Assembly: GCA_947073545.1 (NCBI GenBank)
Contig: CAMTMP010000001.1
Location: 272,871 to 336,870 of the forward strand
DNA from: an uncultured bacterium
GTDB taxonomy: Bacteria > Bacillota > Clostridia > Lachnospirales > Lachnospiraceae
Length of the DNA stretch: 64,000 nucleotides
Reading direction: 5' to 3'
A program made the translations under genes and the position numbers. The notes beneath the pieces are model-generated. The model did no database searches. It saw nothing but the letters and a program-made list of their open reading frames with translations, and was not told where the DNA came from. This document shows positions 34,394 to 44,235 of the stretch, piece after piece (the first letter of the stretch is position 1; the number at the start of each line of letters is the position of its first letter).

Positions 34394-36904
34394 ATGACAC
34401 GATTATTTTCTGTTATTTTGTCGTTATCGGTATCCGGCGGGCTGGTTGGACTTTTGGTTCTGGCGTTTCGCCTGGCAGCCAGTCGGTTTTTTGCAAAGCG
34501 GTGGACATACTGCCTCTGGCTTCTGGTGATTGCGAGACTGCTTGTGCCTGTGCACGGGGACATCAATCTGATGGCGTATTTGTCGGAGAAGCTGCCGGGG
34601 GCAGGGAGCAGTCCGAGCCAGGCGGGCAGCGAGGCGGAACTGGACGAACGCGCGGCAGCGGCATGGGAAAGTTTGCAGGATGAATCGGAGAGCGCGGATG
34701 GCGCGGAGGCAACGGATGGGACTTTGCGTGAGGCTGGCGGTGTTGAGGCGGAAGCAGACGCAGAGGGGGTTGAGGGAGCGGTTGGCAAGGATCGAGCAGA
34801 GAGTTTGACAGAGAGCGCAGTATCTGCCAGTGGCGTGACTGACGGGACAGTGGGCAGCGTTTGCAAACAGATATTGCAGGTTGCCGCAGTTGTCTGGTTG
34901 ATCGGCGTGCTCTTTACGGCGCTGCGGAAACTTTGGATTTACCGTCGGTTTGTAAAGGAAATCGGTGCGTGTGGCATGGAGAATGCGAACCGAAGGGGGC
35001 TAAGTCAGGGCGGAATGTCGGGCGCGGCGTGCGCGCCTGTAAGCGATCGGCAGATTCTTGGGCAGTATGCGGAAATACAGAAACGGCTCGACGTGCGAAA
35101 GATCGTGCCGCTTTATGAGAGTGCGGTCATTGACAGCCCGATGCTGGTCGGACTTTGCAGCCCCTGCATATATTTGCCCTCCGGGTTATTGAGGGAGATG
35201 AGGGGGAAGGAAAACGATATCGGTCTGATGCTGCACCATGAACTGGTTCACTACAAAAGGCACGACATTTGGTACAAATGGCTGTTTCAGGCGGCGCTGT
35301 GCGTACACTGGTTCAACCCGCTTGTGTATATATTTAACCGCAAGTTTCACATAGACTGCGAACTTGCCTGTGATGAGACGGTCTTGAAACTTCTCTCAGA
35401 GGAAGGACGCAAGGCATATGGGAATGTGCTGTTGGATGTGGCGCAGAAAAACTGGTTTGAGGGCGCGTTTTCGGGGAAAGGTATGGGAATGTACAGAAAC
35501 ATGCCGACTATGACGCTTCTGGAGGAAAAGAGTACATTGAAGGAGAGGCTGCGGGGAATCGCGCGGTATCATAAAACGGGATTGGCAGTCGGGATCTGTT
35601 CGGTGGTGGTGCTGGTTCTGTTTCTGGGACTGGCGTTCGTCTGCGGCGCGGCAGGTGTCCGTGGTGGTTCGGGGGAAACTTTTTCTATGCGCAATTATGG
35701 AAACCCTGCGGTGAATTTTGTGGAGCATTTCTGGGAAAAATCGATGTGGTCAGAAATGTGGGGAGATTCTTTCGAACTGAATCAGCCGATTTTGGTAAGC
35801 AGTAACGGAAAGGCTTATCGGATGTACGACGATGACGCCCTGATTGCAGAGGACAGCACGAACGACTGCTGGCGCGCATGGGTATATTCCGGGGGCGACA
35901 GAAGCGTGAATGCGCAGAAGTTTATGTTTAACGGCTCCGATACCTTATGGATTTTGTATGCCAATAAGGAAACGACGCTGGAGATATCTTCTGTATTCCG
36001 TCTCTATGACGGCCGCTTTAAGATTGTCTGTGTCAGACCGGACCAGACTGTGCAGACACTCAATGAAAGCGGGGAGGAGAACACGGTTAAAGTCACGCTG
36101 CCCCAGGGTAGAAACGTGATCAAGATGGTGGGGCAGAAAGCGAAGCTGGAAGATTTAGGCGTAGCATACGGAAAGATAAAACAGGGGGATTTTGACGGCA
36201 TCTATGAAGATGAAACCAGTGAGTATGCTTATCAGGTGCTGGATGGAAAACAGCGGCTTGATCCTGCCCGGCTGAAAGATGTCTGTCCGTATCTGAAGGA
36301 GAAAGAGGTGAGCGAGTTAGGTCGCAGAGCATGGGAGGATGGCGTGCCATTATCGAAGGAAGACTGGCAGGAATTGTTTATCTATTCCGACGAGAAGATG
36401 ACGGCGCAGTATCTTCTGGAGGGGCTGCAGGCGGGCAGAGCCGGGGAATTTGACAGCGGCATACTTGTCGAGATTGCGCCGTATATGGTGGCGGAGGATG
36501 TGAGTGAATGTTTTCGGTATCTTTTAGAGCGGGACGCAGTGTCCGATTCCGACTGGGAAAGTATCTTTGTGTATTCCGATGCTAACATGTCGGCGAAATA
36601 TCTGGCGGAGGCGCTGCGGATAGGAAAAGCAGACGGTTTCAATGACGAGGCGCTTGAGCAGATCTGTTACCGGGTGTCCGTGAAAGAGCTGACGGATGTT
36701 GTGATGGCAATGGATGAATTGTCTTTTGAGGGTCTGGAACATGTGCTGGCGTTCGTGCAGCAGATGGATGAGGCAGTCGACTGCATCTTTCATTACATTG
36801 ACCTAGGGAATGCGCTGACAGATACACAGCTGCGGGAGATAAAGGCTTATTTGAGTGAGGAGGACTTTTACCGGATTGTGGAGTATAACGGGGGAAAGAA
36901 ATAA
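34394..36904 (+). CDS. BlaR1-like M56 membrane metallopeptidase with an unusual C-terminal repeat domain
   Basis: An 836-residue sensor-protease. The N-terminal half is the membrane M56 domain with the zinc motif HHELVHYKRHD and the downstream Glu of FHIDCELACDETVL. An acidic, Ala/Glu/Gly-rich insertion of about 90 residues (about 70-160) sits in a loop. After a membrane helix near residue 400 (VGICSVVVLVLFLGLAFVCG) the extracellular part does not resemble the beta-lactam-binding domain of BlaR1. Instead it ends in two units of about 58 residues (KEDWQELFIYSDEKMTAQYL, then SDWESIFVYSDANMSAKYLA). GGAGGG precedes the ATG at 34394. Its signal is probably not a beta-lactam. Confidence 0.85.
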   Translation: MTRLFSVILSLSVSGGLVGLLVLAFRLAASRFFAKRWTYCLWLLVIARLLVPVHGDINLMAYLSEKLPGAGSSPSQAGSEAELDERAAAAWESLQDESESADGAEATDGTLREAGGVEAEADAEGVEGAVGKDRAESLTESAVSASGVTDGTVGSVCKQILQVAAVVWLIGVLFTALRKLWIYRRFVKEIGACGMENANRRGLSQGGMSGAACAPVSDRQILGQYAEIQKRLDVRKIVPLYESAVIDSPMLVGLCSPCIYLPSGLLREMRGKENDIGLMLHHELVHYKRHDIWYKWLFQAALCVHWFNPLVYIFNRKFHIDCELACDETVLKLLSEEGRKAYGNVLLDVAQKNWFEGAFSGKGMGMYRNMPTMTLLEEKSTLKERLRGIARYHKTGLAVGICSVVVLVLFLGLAFVCGAAGVRGGSGETFSMRNYGNPAVNFVEHFWEKSMWSEMWGDSFELNQPILVSSNGKAYRMYDDDALIAEDSTNDCWRAWVYSGGDRSVNAQKFMFNGSDTLWILYANKETTLEISSVFRLYDGRFKIVCVRPDQTVQTLNESGEENTVKVTLPQGRNVIKMVGQKAKLEDLGVAYGKIKQGDFDGIYEDETSEYAYQVLDGKQRLDPARLKDVCPYLKEKEVSELGRRAWEDGVPLSKEDWQELFIYSDEKMTAQYLLEGLQAGRAGEFDSGILVEIAPYMVAEDVSECFRYLLERDAVSDSDWESIFVYSDANMSAKYLAEALRIGKADGFNDEALEQICYRVSVKELTDVVMAMDELSFEGLEHVLAFVQQMDEAVDCIFHYIDLGNALTDTQLREIKAYLSEEDFYRIVEYNGGKK

Positions 36905-36944
36905 AAGAGTACTCAGATTTAGAACATATATTCGGAGGTTTTGC

Positions 36945-37000
36945 TTGCTTTTACCCTTGTCCAATAGTATAATAAGGGAAAAATAAGGTATAAATTATTT
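36945..37000 (+). promoter_or_regulatory. Promoter and imperfect dyad upstream of the restriction-modification genes
   Basis: TTGCTT (36945-36950), 17 bp, TATAAT (36968-36973) form the promoter. Just downstream an imperfect dyad (GGGAAAAATAA with TTATTTCCC) lies over the expected start site. It could be bound by the ribbon-helix-helix-like N-terminus of the methyltransferase itself. Confidence 0.5.
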
Positions 37001-37016
37001 CCCAGGAGTGATGTGA

Positions 37017-38165
37017 GTGAAACAGTTACATTTAAGAATTGATGATGAGCTATATAACGAACTAAATGCCTGTTCTGTCATGACGGAGCAGACAATGCAG
37101 GATTGTGTGAGAGAAGCAGTTGCATATTATGTTACTGGTGTGAGAAAGAAACAGGGTAAAGGGAAAGAGCGTCAGTTTACATTTATTGATTTGTTTGCCG
37201 GTATAGGAGGAATGCGAATTGCTTTTGAACGGGCAGGTGGATGCTGTGCCTATTCTAATGAATGGAATAAATATAGTCAACAAACATATTTTGCAAATTT
37301 TGGAGAGCAGCCGGCGGGAGATATTACACAGGTATCAGCTTCATCCATACCCGATCATGATATTCTAGTAGCTGGTTTTCCGTGTCAGCCATTTTCAATT
37401 GCCGGTGTTTCCAAAAAGAACAGTCTTGGCAGAGCAACGGGATTTGAAGATAAAACGCAGGGGACTCTTTTTTTTGATGTTTGTCGAATACTAAAAGAGA
37501 AAAGACCTAAGGCATTTATGCTGGAAAATGTAAAAAATCTGTGCAGTCATGACAAAGGCAGAACCTTTAAGGTGATATTGGAGTCGCTGGAAGAATTGGA
37601 TTACAGTGTATTTTACTCTGTTCTGGATGGAAAGGATTATGTGCCACAGCACAGGGAGCGTATTTTGATTGTGGGTTTCGACCGCAAACAATATGGGAAA
37701 AAGATACAGTTTGATTTTGATTTGTCGCCCAAATTTCCCAAACCTGTTATGCGTGATATTTTGGATGAAAATGTTGACGATAAATATACTTTATCGGATA
37801 AACTCTGGACATATCTCCAAAATTATGCAGCAAAGCATAAGGCGGCAGGAAACGGATTTGGATATGGTATTGCACCATTGGATGGTGTGTCAAGAACAAT
37901 CAGTGCAAGATATTACAAGGACGGTTCAGAAATACTGATTGAGCAGGAGAACAAAAATCCTCGGAGACTAACTCCGCGTGAATGTGCCAGATTACAGGGC
38001 TTTCCAGATGATTTCAAAATTCCGGTATCTGATACACAGGCATATAAGCAGTTTGGAAATTCTGTTGTAGTGCCATTAATGGAGAATGTAGCAAAGTTGA
38101 TAGTAAAGAAAATTGAAGAAATGGAGCTGATAACTGGAAAAGAATTGCAAAGGTTGGTGATTTAG
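37017..38165 (+). CDS. DNA (cytosine-5) methyltransferase with N-terminal ribbon-helix-helix-like segment
   Basis: A 382-residue m5C methyltransferase. Residues 1-45 ([17 protein letters not shown] and a following helix) resemble a ribbon-helix-helix DNA-binding domain, an unusual addition. The enzyme motifs follow: [20 protein letters not shown] (SAM binding), [16 protein letters not shown] (catalytic Cys), [10 protein letters not shown], and [12 protein letters not shown]. The C-terminus has [17 protein letters not shown] and [10 protein letters not shown]. The partner is an EcoRII-type nuclease, so CCWGG-like methylation is likely but not proven. Start is GTG at 37017 with AGGAG eight bases upstream. 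Base composition is more AT-rich than the neighbours, suggesting acquisition. Confidence 0.9.
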   Translation: MKQLHLRIDDELYNELNACSVMTEQTMQDCVREAVAYYVTGVRKKQGKGKERQFTFIDLFAGIGGMRIAFERAGGCCAYSNEWNKYSQQTYFANFGEQPAGDITQVSASSIPDHDILVAGFPCQPFSIAGVSKKNSLGRATGFEDKTQGTLFFDVCRILKEKRPKAFMLENVKNLCSHDKGRTFKVILESLEELDYSVFYSVLDGKDYVPQHRERILIVGFDRKQYGKKIQFDFDLSPKFPKPVMRDILDENVDDKYTLSDKLWTYLQNYAAKHKAAGNGFGYGIAPLDGVSRTISARYYKDGSEILIEQENKNPRRLTPRECARLQGFPDDFKIPVSDTQAYKQFGNSVVVPLMENVAKLIVKKIEEMELITGKELQRLVI

Positions 38166-39341
38166 ATGGCAATAGGATATGTAGGTCAGGCAGTAAATTC
38201 TATACTTAACAGCGAAAAAGGCTTTTGCAAGTTCCTTTCTGCGAATGATACCGGAGCAACCGGTGGTCATCAGTTTGGAATTTTGATTTCAAAATCTGCA
38301 GTAGAGATGATGTTCAGAAGACAGGAACTTGATCTGGAAGATATTCCCAAAAAAACGGTAAAAATCAAGTGGCAGGATGATTTTGAAACAGAAAGTTGCT
38401 TTACATATTATGAAAGCAAAAATGAGTTGAGGATTACGCGGTTTGGCCGAGGGTTTCCATTCCTGAAGCCAGAACTGACAGGGGCATTGTTTATATTTTC
38501 GAAACAAACAGATATTGATTACAGTGGATACATCTTGGAAACGGATGAAGAAATAGAGGAGTTTCTTGATACGTTTGGTATTAGTCCAACAGAAACAAAC
38601 AGGCTTATTGATGTACAAAAAGTATCTGCAGAAACGCAGGAGAAACTGGCTATACAGGAATTTATCAGTGGACTCGCTGTAGATTTTCCGACATCGGATG
38701 TAATGTCGGCGGCAGCTAGGGTAATAGAGGAAAAAACTTATGATCATAAAGAATATATCCGCTTAAATCCAGATGAAAAGATTATCAGTTGGACAAATAT
38801 GGAATATACTCTTTTCAGGGCATTGGAATATGCAAGATACGGTGAGATTATAAAAAAGGGATTTCAGTCAGTGGATGAGTTCGTTAGGGTTGCAAATGTT
38901 GTGCTAAATCGCAGAAAAAGTCGTGCGGGAAAAAGTCTCGAAAATCATTTGTCCGCAATCTTTGATGGAAATGGAATTGAATATTCGTCACAGGTAGTTA
39001 CGGAAGGAAATAAAAAGCCGGATTTTCTGTTTCCCTCGAAGGAAGCGTATCATGACTATAGCTTTTCTGCAGATTGCATTATTTCGTTGGCGGCAAAAAC
39101 AACTTGCAAAGACCGATGGAGACAGGTATTGAATGAAGCGGATCGTCTGCGGGATAAACCGAAGTATCTTTGTACGTTGCAACAGGGAATATCCGGGGCG
39201 CAGATGGATGAAATGCAGGAGGAAAAAATTATACTGGTTGTACCGAAACCATATATAGCGACATATCCAAAAGATCGCAGAGAACGAATATGGACATTAG
39301 CCAAGTTTGTACAATATGTCAAAATGGTAGAGGGCAAATAG
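38166..39341 (+). CDS. EcoRII-type (type IIE) restriction endonuclease
   Basis: A 391-residue endonuclease starting immediately after the methyltransferase stop. The N-terminal effector domain (ILNSEKGFCKFLSANDTGAT) and the C-terminal catalytic domain match EcoRII (404 residues). The catalytic part includes RRKSRAGKSLENHLSAIF, the acidic PDFLFPS motif and LAAKTTCKDRWRQVLNEADR. EcoRII needs two recognition sites and cuts CCWGG; the matching methyltransferase next to it supports a complete system. It shares the AT-rich composition of the cassette. Confidence 0.9.
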   Translation: MAIGYVGQAVNSILNSEKGFCKFLSANDTGATGGHQFGILISKSAVEMMFRRQELDLEDIPKKTVKIKWQDDFETESCFTYYESKNELRITRFGRGFPFLKPELTGALFIFSKQTDIDYSGYILETDEEIEEFLDTFGISPTETNRLIDVQKVSAETQEKLAIQEFISGLAVDFPTSDVMSAAARVIEEKTYDHKEYIRLNPDEKIISWTNMEYTLFRALEYARYGEIIKKGFQSVDEFVRVANVVLNRRKSRAGKSLENHLSAIFDGNGIEYSSQVVTEGNKKPDFLFPSKEAYHDYSFSADCIISLAAKTTCKDRWRQVLNEADRLRDKPKYLCTLQQGISGAQMDEMQEEKIILVVPKPYIATYPKDRRERIWTLAKFVQYVKMVEGK

Positions 39342-39432
39342 GATGTCTATTTGAGGAAGTATATAATTACGGGATAAGGTGGGCAAGGAGTTTTGATGAC
39401 TTTTTTTAAAGCAAGAAACGGAGATAACGGTT

Positions 39433-39759
39433 ATGTCATATCCAATGGTGCACTTAAAAGTGGCATATGAGTTGTTCGTGCAGCATGGCTGCGGGTGGAT
39501 AGAGCGTCCGGGAGATTTTCTGCTCGGTTCCGTTGCGCCGGACGCGGTGCATTTTCACGACAGATATGATGTATCTTTGAAAGAGAAAAGTCATTTGTGG
39601 GAATTTGGACCGCGCTGGGGTATAACGGTTGACAGTGAGGGCTGGCTGGAGGCAATCCGCAAGTTCTGGAAAGAAAATCAAAGCGTCGGAAACCGGGACT
39701 TTATGGCGGGTTACTGCACGCACCTTTTGACGGACTGGGAGAATACGTTTGAATTATAA
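39433..39759 (+). pseudogene. Truncated zinc-dependent phospholipase C-family protein
   Basis: The first 105 residues match the start of clostridial zinc-dependent phospholipase C-like proteins (MVHLKVAYELFVQHG, FLLGSVAPDAVHFHDRYD, HLLTDWEN), including likely zinc-binding His and Asp residues. The frame then stops at 39757-39759, just after LLTDWENTFEL, where relatives continue for another 100 residues or more. Nothing matching the rest follows before the ABC gene at 39781. A gene cut off by deletion is most likely. The start has GGAGATAACGGTT upstream. Confidence 0.65.
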
Positions 39760-39780
39760 TATGTATGTAAGGGGTACATT

Positions 39781-41553
39781 ATGAACGCACAGGAAAACAC
39801 AAGAACTTACAAATCCGGGGAATTACTGAAACGGTTTCTTCCTTATTATAAAAAGTATTGGAAAATAGTTGTGATTGACCTGCTCTGCGCGGGGCTTACG
39901 ACGATCTGTGAGCTGGTGCTGCCGATGATTATCCGCTTTATCACCAATGCGGGGATGAACGATCTGGCGTCGCTGACGATATCAGTCATTATCCGGCTGA
40001 GTGTATTATATCTGTGTCTGCGCATCGTAGACACGGTGGCGAATTTTTATATGGCTTACACGGGGCATGTGATGGGCACGCGGATTGAGACAGACATGCG
40101 GCGGGACGCTTATGCCCATCTGCAGAAGCTGTCGGACACTTACTATAATAATACGAAAGTCGGTCAGATTATGGGGCGCATCACCAACGACCTTTTTGAC
40201 GTGACGGAGTTTTCGCACCACTGCCCGGAGGAATTTTTCATTGCGGGCATCAAGGCGGTCATTTCCTTTATTATTCTGGCGCAGATCAGTCTGGGGCTGA
40301 CGCTGATTATTTTCATTGTGGTGCCGATTATGGCTGTGACCTGTACGGCGATCAATTTGCGGATGCGGGAGGCGTTTCGGAAACAGCGCGTGCAGATCGG
40401 CGAGCTGAACGCGCGCATTGAGGACAGTCTTCTCGGGCAGAAAGTGGTGAAGGCATTCACCAACGAGGAGAAGGAAAAGGAGAAATTCGAGCAGGACAAT
40501 CAGAGCTTTTTCCGCATTAAAAAAGAGACATACAAGTTTATGGCAGCGTTTCAGACGACCACGAGGGCTTTCGACGGTTTGATGTATCTGGTGCTTCTTA
40601 CGGCGGGCGGCATTTTTATGGTGAAAGGGAAAATCGAGCCCGGCGATCTGGTGGCGTATGTGATGTATGTGACAACGCTGATTGCGACCATCCGCCGCAT
40701 TATTGAGTTCGCGGAGCAGTTCCAGCGGGGTATGACGGGGATCGAGCGTTTCGTGCAGATTATGGACAGTGATATCGAAATTTTTGACGAGCCGGGCGCG
40801 GTGGCGTGTGTGAACCCGAAAGGTAATCTTTCTTTCCGCAATGTCAGCTTTGCGTACCCCGACGACCACAATGTGGTGTTCCGGGGATTAAATCTGGAAA
40901 TTCAACAGGGCGAGAAGATTGCGATTGTAGGTCCTTCCGGCGGGGGAAAAACTACACTGTGCAATCTGATTCCTCGGTTTTATGATATTGATCAGGGGGA
41001 AATCCTGTTAGACGGGAAAAACATCCACGGGTATACGATCAAGAGCCTGCGGCAGAATATCGGTATGGTACAGCAGGATGTTTATCTATTTTCCGGCACG
41101 GTTTATGAAAATATCGCTTACGGAAGGGAGAATGCCACGAGAGAGGAAGTGGTGGAGGCGGCGAAGCAGGCGGGCGCGCATGAGTTTATCACAGCTTTGA
41201 AGGACGGGTATGACACCTATGTGGGAGAGCGCGGCGTGAAGCTCTCCGGCGGACAGAAACAGCGCATCAGCATTGCACGGGTATTTTTGAAAAATCCGCC
41301 TATTTTGATTATGGATGAAGCCACTTCTGCGCTGGACAATGAGAGTGAGTTTCAAGTGGCGAAATCTTTGGAGGCGCTAGCGAAGGGGAGGACGACAATC
41401 ACCATCGCGCACCGGCTGTCAAGCATTCGCAATTCCGATCGGATTCTGGTATTGACGGAGGAGGGCATCGTGGAGGAGGGAACCCACGAGAGCCTGCTTG
41501 CGCAGAATGGCATTTACCATCATTTTTATGTGACGGCGAATGAGTTGAAGTAG
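39781..41553 (+). CDS. ABC exporter, permease fused to ATPase (MdlB/MsbA-like)
   Basis: A 590-residue exporter half that probably acts as a homodimer. Six membrane helices occupy residues 1-330. The ATPase has Walker A GPSGGGKTT (about 383), LSGGQKQR, Walker B ILIMDEATSALD and IAHRLSS, all canonical. It starts 22 bp after the truncated phospholipase gene and 13 bp before the response regulator, so it probably belongs to the same operon as the two-component system. The substrate is unknown; drug or lipid export is typical. Confidence 0.9.
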   Translation: MNAQENTRTYKSGELLKRFLPYYKKYWKIVVIDLLCAGLTTICELVLPMIIRFITNAGMNDLASLTISVIIRLSVLYLCLRIVDTVANFYMAYTGHVMGTRIETDMRRDAYAHLQKLSDTYYNNTKVGQIMGRITNDLFDVTEFSHHCPEEFFIAGIKAVISFIILAQISLGLTLIIFIVVPIMAVTCTAINLRMREAFRKQRVQIGELNARIEDSLLGQKVVKAFTNEEKEKEKFEQDNQSFFRIKKETYKFMAAFQTTTRAFDGLMYLVLLTAGGIFMVKGKIEPGDLVAYVMYVTTLIATIRRIIEFAEQFQRGMTGIERFVQIMDSDIEIFDEPGAVACVNPKGNLSFRNVSFAYPDDHNVVFRGLNLEIQQGEKIAIVGPSGGGKTTLCNLIPRFYDIDQGEILLDGKNIHGYTIKSLRQNIGMVQQDVYLFSGTVYENIAYGRENATREEVVEAAKQAGAHEFITALKDGYDTYVGERGVKLSGGQKQRISIARVFLKNPPILIMDEATSALDNESEFQVAKSLEALAKGRTTITIAHRLSSIRNSDRILVLTEEGIVEEGTHESLLAQNGIYHHFYVTANELK

Positions 41554-41565
41554 AGGAAAGAAAGT

Positions 41566-42441
41566 ATGGGTGCAGATAAAAAACAACGGATTTTGATCGT
41601 GGAGGATGACCGTCCGCTTGCGGGCGGTCTATGCCGTGCCCTGCAAAATGAGAAGACTGTGACAGTGAGCTGTCATACCCTGCAGGAAGCGGAGAAGCTG
41701 CTTGACGGGGGAGAAAGTGCATCGGCAAAACTGAATCAAGGAGCAGTAGGAGAAATTGCACGGACAGCTTTTGACCTCGTGGTGCTGGATGTGAACCTTC
41801 CCGACGGAAACGGCTTTGATTTTTTGCAGCAGATAAAGGCGAAATATGACATGTGCGTGATCATGCTGACGGCAAACGACATGGAAACCGATATCGTGGC
41901 AGGTCTGGAAGCCGGGGCGGACGATTATATTACGAAACCTTTTAGTCTGGCGGTACTCCGGGCGCGGGTGGCGACCCAGCTTCGACGGGCAGAGTCCCGG
42001 GATCGAAACGGTTCGCCGGTAGATACGGAAGGCATATCGGGGGCAGATGCCGGACATATGGCGGCGGTATCGGACAACACGGGGGATGACAATGCGGTGG
42101 GCGGCATGACGGGTCGTGATGTGACAGAGAGCGGTGCAGGAAGGAACGGCGAGGGCTGGATTGCCGACGGCGACTATCAGTTTCATTTTGCGAAGATGTT
42201 GTTTTGCCATGGGGAGGAGCAGATTGAACTCAGCAAGAGCGAACAGAAACTGCTCCGGGTTCTCATAGAAAATCGGGGGATTACTCTGACCAGAGACCGA
42301 CTTTTGGATTGTATCTGGTCGGTGGACGCGGCGTTTGTGGATGAAAACACATTGTCCGTCACGGTGAAACGTCTGCGGGACAAGCTGGGCGCGCAGGAGC
42401 GGATTAAAACGGTGTATGGTATTGGGTATCGGTGGGAGTAG
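41566..42441 (+). CDS. OmpR/PhoB-family response regulator with long linker
   Basis: A 291-residue regulator. The receiver (RILIVEDDRPLAGGL, VVLDVNLPDGNGFDF with the phospho-Asp, and YITKPFSLAVL) is followed by a Gly/Asp/Ala-rich linker of about 60 residues. The winged-helix C-terminus comes last (LSKSEQKLLRVLIENRG, VTVKRLRDKLGAQERIKTVY). The linker and a loop of about 15 residues inserted in the receiver make it longer than the usual 225-235. GAGGAAAGAAAGT precedes the ATG. The kinase lies two genes downstream, with an ATPase between. Confidence 0.9.
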   Translation: MGADKKQRILIVEDDRPLAGGLCRALQNEKTVTVSCHTLQEAEKLLDGGESASAKLNQGAVGEIARTAFDLVVLDVNLPDGNGFDFLQQIKAKYDMCVIMLTANDMETDIVAGLEAGADDYITKPFSLAVLRARVATQLRRAESRDRNGSPVDTEGISGADAGHMAAVSDNTGDDNAVGGMTGRDVTESGAGRNGEGWIADGDYQFHFAKMLFCHGEEQIELSKSEQKLLRVLIENRGITLTRDRLLDCIWSVDAAFVDENTLSVTVKRLRDKLGAQERIKTVYGIGYRWE

Positions 42442-42483
42442 AATAGTATTTTCAGCGGATATTTGGGCTATTTTAAGAGGTGC

Positions 42484-43230
42484 ATGAAAATAAATATAGA
42501 CAATGATGAACAGCTTCATATAAAAGGACTCAGTATAGACTGGGATAAAATAGAACGATACAGTTATTTGAGGGATATTGAATCTTTGGCCGGATTAAAT
42601 CATCTTGCGTTTCACAAGCCAATTACTTTCTTTGTGGGGGAGAACGGTAGTGGAAAATCAACACTACTGGAGGCTATTGCGGTGGCTTATGGATTTAATC
42701 CGGAAGGGGGAACAAGGAATTACCGATTTTCAACGTATGATTCCCATTCGGAACTGTGTGAAGCAATTCGGCTGATCAAGGGTATCCATAGACCGGGATG
42801 GGGATATTTTTTGCGCGCCGAGAGCTTCTATAATGTTGCGACTGCGGAGAATGAATACAGCAGGGGCTTTGGAGAGCGTTTGCATGAGAAATCGCATGGC
42901 GAAAGCTTTCTGGCAATGGCGCAGACGAACTTTAGGGCGAATGGCGTTTATCTTTTGGACGAGCCGGAGGCGGCGCTTTCGCCGCAAAGACAGCTCACCT
43001 TATTGCTTGAAATTGTGGGATGCGCCCGGGCAGAATCACAGTTTATCATTGTGACGCATTCGCCGATTCTGCTGGGGATTCCGAATGCGGAAATACTGAG
43101 TTTTGATGGCGGACAAATTCATGCGTGCAGTTACGAGGACACGGAAAGTTATCAGGTGACGGAAATGTTTATCAACAACAGAGAACAGATACTGCATCAG
43201 CTTTTGGAGGGTGGAGGCGACTGCTTATGA
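42484..43230 (+). CDS. Predicted AAA/ABC-type ATPase inside the two-component operon
   Basis: A 248-residue stand-alone ATPase of the COG3910-like group. Walker A is [18 protein letters not shown] (about residue 60), a signature-like segment is around RLHEKSHGESFLAMA, Walker B is GVYLLDEPEAALSPQRQ, and a histidine switch is in IIVTHSPILLGIPNA. There are no membrane segments. The ATG at 42484 follows AAGAGG. Its stop overlaps the kinase start as ATGA, so the two are translationally coupled. Its role is unknown; the position between regulator and kinase suggests a link to the signalling or to the transporter that follows. Confidence 0.8.
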   Translation: MKINIDNDEQLHIKGLSIDWDKIERYSYLRDIESLAGLNHLAFHKPITFFVGENGSGKSTLLEAIAVAYGFNPEGGTRNYRFSTYDSHSELCEAIRLIKGIHRPGWGYFLRAESFYNVATAENEYSRGFGERLHEKSHGESFLAMAQTNFRANGVYLLDEPEAALSPQRQLTLLLEIVGCARAESQFIIVTHSPILLGIPNAEILSFDGGQIHACSYEDTESYQVTEMFINNREQILHQLLEGGGDCL

Positions 43231-44120
43231 ATGAACTAAGCATATTTTTTCTATTCGCGGCAACCGTGATTGCGGTCCTTGACCTCTATTTCCGAAGGCG
43301 TAGTCTGCGCCGTATGCATGACATGATCCAGTCCGCCCTCGACGGCGCCTTCCGGGCGGATACTTTTGATGAGTCTCTGTCGGCGTCGGTGGAAAATAAA
43401 CTGGCGGAGTATCTCGCTGTGTCTGAGACCCAGAGAGAAAAAACCGAAGCGGAACAGGAAATGACAAAGACGCTGATTGCGGATATTTCCCATCAGACGA
43501 AGACGCCGATTGCCAATCTTCTGCTCTATACGGAGCTTTTAAAGGAGGAGGATGGAAGGGGCAGCGAGACGGTTGCGCTGCTGGAAAGTCAGGTGCGGAA
43601 GCTTGATTTTCTGATCCAGTCGCTGGTGAAGCTGTCGAGGCTGGAGACGGGAATCCTCTTGCTGCATCCGTGCAAAAACACGTTGTTACAGCTCTTGGAA
43701 GAGGCGCGGGAACAGTATATGGCTCTGGCGCGGGAAAAGGGGCTGTATCTGCACGTGATTACAGAAGGGGCGGAGGACGTTGCGGCATGTTTCGATCACA
43801 AGTGGACATTGGAGGCATTGGGCAATCTCATTGACAATGCCATCAAATACACGCAGACAGGTGGCGTTACTGTGCGCGTGAAGCCTTACGAGCTTTTCGT
43901 CAGCATTGAGGTGGAGGACACCGGAATCGGCATTGCGGAGGAGGAGTACGCCAAAGTGTTCGGGCGTTTTTACCGCTCCATATCGGTTTCCGACGAACAG
44001 GGCGTGGGAATCGGGCTTTATCTGGCAAGGGAGATTTTAAAGCAGGAGTCTGGCTATATTCAGCTTGCGTCCGAGATGGGAAATGGTACGGTTTTTTCCA
44101 TGTATCTGCCTGTGGATTGA
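43227..44120 (+). CDS. Sensor histidine kinase (HisKA/HATPase, single membrane segment)
   Basis: A 297-residue kinase. One N-terminal membrane helix (IFFLFAATVIAVLDLYF) is followed directly by a linker and the dimerisation/phospho-acceptor helix ADISHQTKTPIANLLLYTEL (His about residue 89). The ATP-binding domain has NLIDNAIKYT, VEDTGIGIAEEE, FGRFYRS and GVGIGLYLAREIL. It has no extracellular sensor domain, so it may sense membrane events or a partner. The ATG overlaps the ATPase stop. It pairs with the OmpR-type regulator upstream, and the FtsX-type transporter downstream is a probable target. Confidence 0.9.
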   Translation: MNELSIFFLFAATVIAVLDLYFRRRSLRRMHDMIQSALDGAFRADTFDESLSASVENKLAEYLAVSETQREKTEAEQEMTKTLIADISHQTKTPIANLLLYTELLKEEDGRGSETVALLESQVRKLDFLIQSLVKLSRLETGILLLHPCKNTLLQLLEEAREQYMALAREKGLYLHVITEGAEDVAACFDHKWTLEALGNLIDNAIKYTQTGGVTVRVKPYELFVSIEVEDTGIGIAEEEYAKVFGRFYRSISVSDEQGVGIGLYLAREILKQESGYIQLASEMGNGTVFSMYLPVD

Positions 44121-44235
44121 AATGATATTTTCGACAAAGACGCCGACGGAAATGGCGTCGGATGTAGGATGCAATTCTTACAAAACTGTCATATTCTATT
44201 TTTTCCCTGAAAGATTGTGGAAAGAATGCTATGAG

